Positions 13,680 through 17,686 of a DNA stretch of 17,686 nucleotides are shown in pieces. A program made the position numbers and the translations under genes. The stretch comes from Candidatus Caccocola faecipullorum. Its GTDB lineage: Bacteria; Synergistota; Synergistia; Synergistales; Synergistaceae. Where the stretch lies: contig DVKA01000142.1 of the NCBI GenBank assembly GCA_018716365.1, positions 1 to 17,686 of the forward strand, read 5' to 3'. The notes beneath the pieces were generated by a model. The model searched no databases. It had not been told where the DNA came from and saw only the letters and a program-made list of their open reading frames with translations. Each line of letters begins with the position of its first letter. Position 1 is the first letter of the stretch.

Positions 13680-13722
13680 CCGCGCGAACAGACAAGTGCG
13701 CGGCGGCAAATTCGCGCCGCGC
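13680..13722 (-). repeat. Overlapping GC inverted repeats between rodZ and hisS
   Basis: CCGCGC (13680-13685) can pair with GCGCGG (13698-13703). Alternatively GCGCGGCG (13698-13705) pairs with CGCCGCGC (13715-13722), a perfect 8-bp stem with a 9-nt loop. The middle arm is shared, so only one stem can form at a time. The rightmost stem might act as a weak terminator for rodZ, but no proper T-run follows it on the minus strand. Confidence 0.45.
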
Positions 13723-13749
13723 GCGAAAGTTCTGCGCCCATCCGCCGGT

Positions 13750-14721
13750 TTATCGTTTGTCCGTATCTGTGACGGCTCCGTCGCTCCAGTAGTATTTCGT
13801 CACGGGATTTTTGCCGCCGCCGAGGGCTTTCGGCGCGGCGTCGAACCACGCCGCGTCCGTCGCCGCCGGGTTGCCGCACCTGACGCGCAGCGGGCGCGCG
13901 GCGTTCACGCGGAATTCTTTTTTCTCGCCGGGTTTCATGATTCCCTGGTAAAGTACCTTGTCGCCCTCGCTGATGCGCAGCCAGCTGTTCGCGCGCGCCG
14001 TAAGCGTGAGCAGCGGAGTTTTGGCCGCGGGTTTCGCCTGCGCCGGAGCCGCTGGCTTCTGCTGCGCGGGCGCGTCCGCCGCCGCGGGCTGCGCCGGCTT
14101 AGGGGCGGGCTGCTTTCCGTCCATCCAGCTTAAATCCACCGACGCGGGAGCCGCGGCGTCTGCTGAGAGCGCGGCGGCTATGTCGGACGAAACGTCAGCC
14201 GAGGCGGCGTGTTTCTCCTGCCGCTCGCGGACTATCGGCGCGGTGCCGCCTTCAAGCGGCGTCGTCGCGGAGGTCGAAATCTCTCCGCGGTAGCGCAGCG
14301 TCACCCAGAAGGCCGCCGCGAGTGAAACTACGACGAGCAGGTATATCCAGAAGCGCGGCGAGCGGCGGAATACGCCGGGAGTCACCGCCATGTCCGGCTC
14401 TTCGTTCGAGGCCTTGAAGTCTTCGAGCGTGACGTTGCCGCCGCGCGTGAGCGGGTCGTACTTCGCCCACATATCCGGCGCGTTGAGAAACGCGCAGTAC
14501 TGGCGCAGGAAGCTGCGGCAGTAGGGCCCCTTCGGCAGCTCTTCGAGCCGCCCTTCCTCTATTGCGGAGATGTATTTTTTCTGTATCTTCGTGGCCTCGG
14601 AGGCGTGTGCGAGCGTTATGCCCTGCGCCTCGCGGAGCTCTTTGAGTTTTCGTCCGAGTTCGTTGATTTTTTTTGTTTTGTCGTCTTCGCCGTTCGTTTT
14701 AATATTTTTTTCGTCCGCCAT
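13750..14721 (-). CDS. rodZ: RodZ-like membrane protein with N-terminal HTH domain
   Basis: The 323-residue protein has the RodZ layout. A cytoplasmic helix-turn-helix domain of the HTH_25 type (about 21-90) shows LGRKLKELREAQGITLAHASEATKIQKKYISAIEEGRLEELP and PYCRSFLRQYCAFLN. One membrane helix follows (124-143, FWIYLLVVVSLAAAFWVTLR). Then come a Pro/Ala/Gln-rich linker (about 150-235) and a beta-rich outer domain (about 238-285, LTARANSWLRISEGDKVLYQGIMKPGEKKEF) resembling DUF4115. RodZ ties MreB filaments to the cell-wall elongation machinery at the membrane. The ATG has GAGGGGG 7 nt upstream. Its place just upstream of hisS recalls the rodZ-ispG-hisS order of enterobacteria, here without ispG. 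Transcribed divergently from the downstream importer genes; no clear promoter was assigned. Family is firm, shape-control role is by homology. Confidence 0.87.
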   Translation of the reverse strand: MADEKNIKTNGEDDKTKKINELGRKLKELREAQGITLAHASEATKIQKKYISAIEEGRLEELPKGPYCRSFLRQYCAFLNAPDMWAKYDPLTRGGNVTLEDFKASNEEPDMAVTPGVFRRSPRFWIYLLVVVSLAAAFWVTLRYRGEISTSATTPLEGGTAPIVRERQEKHAASADVSSDIAAALSADAAAPASVDLSWMDGKQPAPKPAQPAAADAPAQQKPAAPAQAKPAAKTPLLTLTARANSWLRISEGDKVLYQGIMKPGEKKEFRVNAARPLRVRCGNPAATDAAWFDAAPKALGGGKNPVTKYYWSDGAVTDTDKR

Positions 14722-14849
14722 CCGCTTTCCCCCTCGTCGCGTAATTCGGCGGCGCGTTCGTGAAAATCCGCGCGCCTGATTCCGTACAATAAATGATAGC
14801 TTATAAGGGCGAAAAATAGAATAAGGAAATCGCGCCGCGCTCCGCCGTG

Positions 14850-14878
14850 TTGCCGCGCTCCGCGCCTTGTGCTAATAT
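14850..14878 (+). promoter_or_regulatory. Probable promoter of the iron/cobalamin-type ABC operon
   Basis: TTGCCG (14850-14855) and TAATAT (14873-14878) are 17 bp apart, with a TG extended -10 just before (TTGTGC-TAATAT). It lies about 40 bp upstream of the binding-protein ATG. No Fur-like box or cobalamin riboswitch was recognised in the 197-bp divergent gap with rodZ. Confidence 0.6.
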
Positions 14879-14918
14879 GCGCGGAGAATCGCCGAGATTT
14901 TGCGCGGGAGGCGTGGAA

Positions 14919-15971
14919 ATGAGATTTTTTATTTTTCTGCTTGCGGCGGCTTTCGCCGCTCTTTCGTGCCTTCCCGCTCCGCGCGCCGCGCGCGCCGCGC
15001 TTCCGCCGAAGATCGAGCGCGCCGCCGTCGCGGGGATTTTGCCCTTTCCTTCCGTCCTATGCCTCTATCTCGGCTCGGCCGAAAAAATCATCGCAATCCC
15101 GCCAGCGTCGATGAGCGCGGCGCGCGAAGGGCTTCTCGGCGAACTTTTCCCGGAGCTGCTGAAAGCGGAGACCTCGTTCGCATCAGGCGCGGGCGTCAAC
15201 GTCGAGGAACTTATGACGCTGCGGCCGGACGCCGTGTTCTATCTCGAAGCGGACAAAACCGCGGGCCGCGCGCTCGAAAACGCGGGGCTTGCCTGTGTTC
15301 CCGTCTCTCCGTCGAAGTGGGGCTACGACGTTCTGCGCACCTACGAAGAGTGGATAAAGGCGCTCGCGGAGATTTTTCCCGAGCGCGCGGAAGTTGGGAA
15401 GCGGGCCGTCGCTTACGGGCGGCGCGCGCTCGAACTGACGAAGGCGCGCGCGGCGCTCATCCCGCAAAGCGAGCGGAAGAAAGTCCTTTTCATCGTGCGC
15501 TCTGAAAGTGGGAAAATCGTAACGTCGGGGAAGAATTTCTTCGGGCAGTACTGGTGCGAGGCGATCGGCGCGGAGAACGCCGCGTCCGAGATAACGGCGG
15601 AGCGTTCGAACGCCGCCGTCACGATGGAGCAGATTTATAAATGGAATCCAGACGTCGTATTCATAACGAACTTCACGAAACTCGCGCCGCGCGACATAAT
15701 TTCGGACGCGGGGTGGAAGCCGGTCGAAGCTGTGCGCCGCGGCGCGGTCTATAAAATGCCGCTCGCGCTCTACCGCACCTACACGCCGGGGCCGGACGCT
15801 CCGCTGGCTCTGCTCTGGCTCGCGCGCGCCGTATATCCAGATACTTTCGGCGACATCGACCTGCCGAAGCAGGCGGTAAAGTATTATAAGGAAATTTTCG
15901 GCATCGACGTGAGCGAGGGACGCGCGCGCGAAATCTTCGGCGCGCCGCAGGGCGGAGGCGCGGGCCGTTGA
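14919..15971 (+). CDS. Iron-siderophore/haem/cobalamin-type ABC substrate-binding protein
   Basis: The 350-residue protein is a TroA/FecB/BtuF-like binding protein with two lobes joined by a helix. A Sec signal peptide spans residues 1 to about 26 (MRFFIFLLAAAFAALSC..APRAARA). The Cys17 context (AALSC) is a poor lipobox, so lipid attachment is uncertain. Family segments include NVEELMTLRPDAVFYLEADKTAGRALENAGLACVPV, the EWIKALAEIFPERAEVGKRAVAYGRRALELTKA backbone helix, KVLFIVRSESGKIVTSGKNFFGQYWCEAIGAENAA and YKWNPDVVFITNF, followed by PEAVRRGAVYK-like and WLARAVYPDTFGDID regions. The start ATG has GGGAGG 7 nt upstream; an upstream ATG-like start at 14847 precedes the promoter and is rejected. 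The stop TGA overlaps the TTG start of the permease. The exact ligand is unknown. Confidence 0.88.
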   Translation: MRFFIFLLAAAFAALSCLPAPRAARAALPPKIERAAVAGILPFPSVLCLYLGSAEKIIAIPPASMSAAREGLLGELFPELLKAETSFASGAGVNVEELMTLRPDAVFYLEADKTAGRALENAGLACVPVSPSKWGYDVLRTYEEWIKALAEIFPERAEVGKRAVAYGRRALELTKARAALIPQSERKKVLFIVRSESGKIVTSGKNFFGQYWCEAIGAENAASEITAERSNAAVTMEQIYKWNPDVVFITNFTKLAPRDIISDAGWKPVEAVRRGAVYKMPLALYRTYTPGPDAPLALLWLARAVYPDTFGDIDLPKQAVKYYKEIFGIDVSEGRAREIFGAPQGGGAGR

Positions 15972-16972
15972 AGGGGAGCGCCGCGCTGATTTTGCTCTGC
16001 GCCGCTGCGCTTGCGCTTTCCGCATTTGCGGCGCTCTGCTTTGGACGTTTCCCTATTTCGGCGGGCGAGGCGCTTTCGGCGTTGTGTCCCTCATTCTTCG
16101 GCGAAATTGAGAACGCGGAGCTGACGCGCGGCGTTCTGCTCAATATCAGGCTGCCGCGCGTGGTTCTCGCCATGCTCGCTGGCGCGGGGCTTGCCGTCTC
16201 GGGCGCCGCCTTCCAGTCGCTTTTCTCGAATCCGCTCGCGACGCCGGACACCCTAGGAGTAGCGACGGGCGCGTCGTTCGGCGCGGCTCTCGGCATACTT
16301 GCGGGATTTTCCCCGGCATTCGTCCAGCTCTCGGCATTCACCGCGGGGCTTGCCGCCGTAGTTCTCGTCCTCGCAGTCAGCCGAGTGCGAGGCTCGTCGC
16401 CCGTCATCATGATGATACTGGCCGGCATGGTCGTGAGCGCGCTCTTCTCGGCGCTCGTCTCTCTCGTAAAATTCGCCGCCGACCCGCAGGACGTGCTTCC
16501 AGCGATAACCTTCTGGCTCATGGGAAGCCTCTCCGGCGCGACGCGCGATAGCCTCGCGCTCGGCTCGCCCGCGATAATCGCCGGCGTTCTGATAATCTGG
16601 CTCGCGCGCTGGCGGCTAAACGCCGCCTCGCTCTCCGACGACGAGGCCGTCGCTCTCGGCGTGAACCTGCGCTGCCTGCGCCTCGCGGTGATCGCCGGCG
16701 CGGCTCTGATAACGGGGGCCGTCGTCTCGATGTGCGGCCTCATCGGCTGGGTCGGCCTGCTCGTGCCGCACGCTTCCCGTATGCTGTTCGGCGCTGACAA
16801 CAGGCGCGTCGTCCCTGCGAGCCTCGTCCTCGGCGCGCTTTTCATGCTGGCGATAGACACGGCGGCGCGCAGCGCTGCGGCTTCGGAGATTCCGGCCTCG
16901 ATACTGACCTCGATAATAGGCGCGCCCTTCTTTATTTTCCTGCTGCGGCGCAGCGGGGGCATAAGGGGATGA
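15968..16972 (+). CDS. FecCD-family ABC transporter permease
   Basis: The 334-residue permease belongs to the FecCD/BtuC family for ferric siderophores, haem or cobalamin. The conserved block IRLPRVVLAMLAGAGLAVSGAAFQSLFSNPLATPDTLGVATGASFG (60-105) and the C-terminal GLIGWVGLLVPHASRMLFGADNRRVVPASLVLGALFMLAIDTAAR (His268 region) are highly typical. About eight to ten membrane helices are apparent. Length is normal for the family. The start codon is TTG, sharing bases with the TGA stop of the binding-protein gene; GGAG lies about 10 nt upstream. No better start occurs nearby. The stop TGA overlaps the ATG of the ATPase gene (ATGA), so the three genes are likely coupled in translation. Confidence 0.93.
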   Translation: MKGSAALILLCAAALALSAFAALCFGRFPISAGEALSALCPSFFGEIENAELTRGVLLNIRLPRVVLAMLAGAGLAVSGAAFQSLFSNPLATPDTLGVATGASFGAALGILAGFSPAFVQLSAFTAGLAAVVLVLAVSRVRGSSPVIMMILAGMVVSALFSALVSLVKFAADPQDVLPAITFWLMGSLSGATRDSLALGSPAIIAGVLIIWLARWRLNAASLSDDEAVALGVNLRCLRLAVIAGAALITGAVVSMCGLIGWVGLLVPHASRMLFGADNRRVVPASLVLGALFMLAIDTAARSAAASEIPASILTSIIGAPFFIFLLRRSGGIRG

Positions 16973-17686
16973 AGTTCGAGACGCGCGGCGGCGCTTTCCG
17001 CTACGGCGCGGGCGGCTACGTGCTGCGCGGCGTGAATTTCAGCCTCGAAAGCGGCGAACGGCTCTCGATACTCGGGGCGAACGGAGCGGGCAAGACGACG
17101 CTCATCCGCTGCGCCGCGGGGCTCCGCGCGTGGAGCGAGGGGGCGACCTATCTCGACGGCGCGGAGGTGCGCAGCCTGCCGCCGCGCGAGTTCCGCCGCC
17201 GCGTCGGCTATGTGCCGCAGGCGCGGCCCTCGGCCTTCGTCTACACCGTTATGGAGATGGTTCTGCTCGGGCGGCTGCCCTGCATGGGGCCCTTCGCCAC
17301 GCCATCCGCGGAGGACGAGCGGAAGGCGCGCGCGGCACTCGAGCTCGCGGGGATTCCGCAGCTTGCGGGCAGGCTTTGCAGCCGCATAAGCGGCGGCGAA
17401 TATCAGCTCGTCGTCCTCGCGCGTGCGCTCGCGTCAGAGCCCGAGCTGCTCATCCTCGACGAGCCGGAGTCCAACCTCGACTTTCGGAATCAGGCGCGGC
17501 TGCTCGGCACCGTCGCCTCGCTCTGCCGCGAACGCGGAATGAGTGCGCTCTTCAGCACGCACTACCCGGAGCACGCGCTCGAGCTCTCGTGCAAATCGCT
17601 GCTCGTCATGCCGGACGGCTCGGCGCGCTTCGGCGCGTCGGAGGATATCGTGACGGAGGAAAATCTCCGCGCGGCCTTCGGCGTCC
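16969..17686 (+). CDS. FecE/BtuD-type ABC transporter ATPase (3' end outside window)
   Basis: An open frame from the ATG at 16969 runs to the window end (239 codons). It shows Walker A GANGAGKTT (36-44), Q-loop VPQ (Gln84), a signature read as ISGGE (140-144) instead of LSGGE, Walker B LLILDEP (160-166), D-loop SNLD (168-171) and the H-loop histidine in FSTH (His198). VYTVMEMVLLGRLP after the Q-loop is typical of the iron/B12 importer ATPases. The ATG overlaps the permease TGA and has AAGGGG close by. About 250 residues would be expected, so only the last few to about 20 are missing. It powers the importer formed with the two preceding genes. Confidence 0.92.
   Translation, partial: MKFETRGGAFRYGAGGYVLRGVNFSLESGERLSILGANGAGKTTLIRCAAGLRAWSEGATYLDGAEVRSLPPREFRRRVGYVPQARPSAFVYTVMEMVLLGRLPCMGPFATPSAEDERKARAALELAGIPQLAGRLCSRISGGEYQLVVLARALASEPELLILDEPESNLDFRNQARLLGTVASLCRERGMSALFSTHYPEHALELSCKSLLVMPDGSARFGASEDIVTEENLRAAFGV

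Noticed and set aside
14722..14918. Possible cobalamin riboswitch or Fur box in front of the iron/cobalamin-type importer
   Set aside because: The gap is only 197 bp and I could not find the B12-box core or a credible 19-bp Fur palindrome, so the ligand class remains open.
14935..14985. Lipoprotein signal in the iron/cobalamin-type binding protein
   Set aside because: The residues before Cys17 (AALS) do not fit the usual L-A/S-G/A-C lipobox, and a good Sec cleavage site (ARA) follows about nine residues later. Left as uncertain rather than annotated.
15673..16962. A 429-codon open frame on the minus strand opposite the FecCD permease
   Set aside because: Antisense shadow of a well-supported membrane protein gene. 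The composition is Ala/Arg/Ser/Thr-rich, with no family motifs and no suitable ribosome site context.

Overview
The window is a GC-rich bacterial chromosome segment (roughly 60-65% G+C by eye) with ordinary housekeeping and transport genes, short intergenic gaps and frequent stop/start overlaps. The best guess for the source is a Synergistota-like anaerobe. This rests on the gene combination (YugP-type peptidase, RsmB, a kinase-less PASTA protein, Rpe, DUF4491, FrcB/C/A-type sugar ABC system), on protein sequences that look neither proteobacterial nor typically firmicute, and on heavy use of the ATA isoleucine codon despite the high G+C. It is an inference, because no rRNA or other clear taxonomic marker is present.

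Layout. 2-661 (+): 3' part of a membrane zinc metallopeptidase gene, then a strong terminator. 797-4002 (+): a tight operon rsmB - PASTA protein - rpe, ended by a terminator. This resembles the Firmicutes order rsmB-prpC-prkC-rsgA-rpe, but the phosphatase, kinase domain and GTPase are missing and only the PASTA ectodomain remains. 4194-5273 (+): two small membrane proteins, DUF4491 and a DUF4405 cytochrome-b-like protein. 5274-5856: a gene-free stretch of lower G+C that carries what looks like a decaying, cas-less CRISPR array of type I-C character (three diverged repeats plus one ruined repeat at about 65-67 bp period), then unexplained non-coding DNA. 5857-8554 (-): sugar-type ABC importer (substrate-binding protein, single-domain ATPase, permease) behind a long structured leader. 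8555-9029: a 475-bp gene-free region with a possible promoter, hairpins and a pair of interlocking inverted repeats. 9030-10277 (-): UPF0173 metallo-hydrolase and nitroreductase. 10476-13559 (-): hisS-aspS. 13750-14721 (-): rodZ-like gene. 14919-17686 (+): iron-siderophore/haem/cobalamin-type ABC importer (binding protein, FecCD permease, ATPase), the last gene cut by the window end.

How the parts work together. The two aminoacyl-tRNA synthetases and RsmB serve translation. RodZ and the PASTA protein point to cell-wall growth at the membrane. Two complete importers handle a small sugar-like solute and an iron/cobalamin-type ligand. Genes within each transport operon overlap (ATGA or TTGA junctions), which suggests translational coupling.

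I found no transposase, integrase, tRNA, rRNA or known defence gene. The least ordinary items are the CRISPR-like remnant at 5386-5612, the kinase-less PASTA gene, and the structured non-coding DNA at 8603-8990. No complete novel system is evident.
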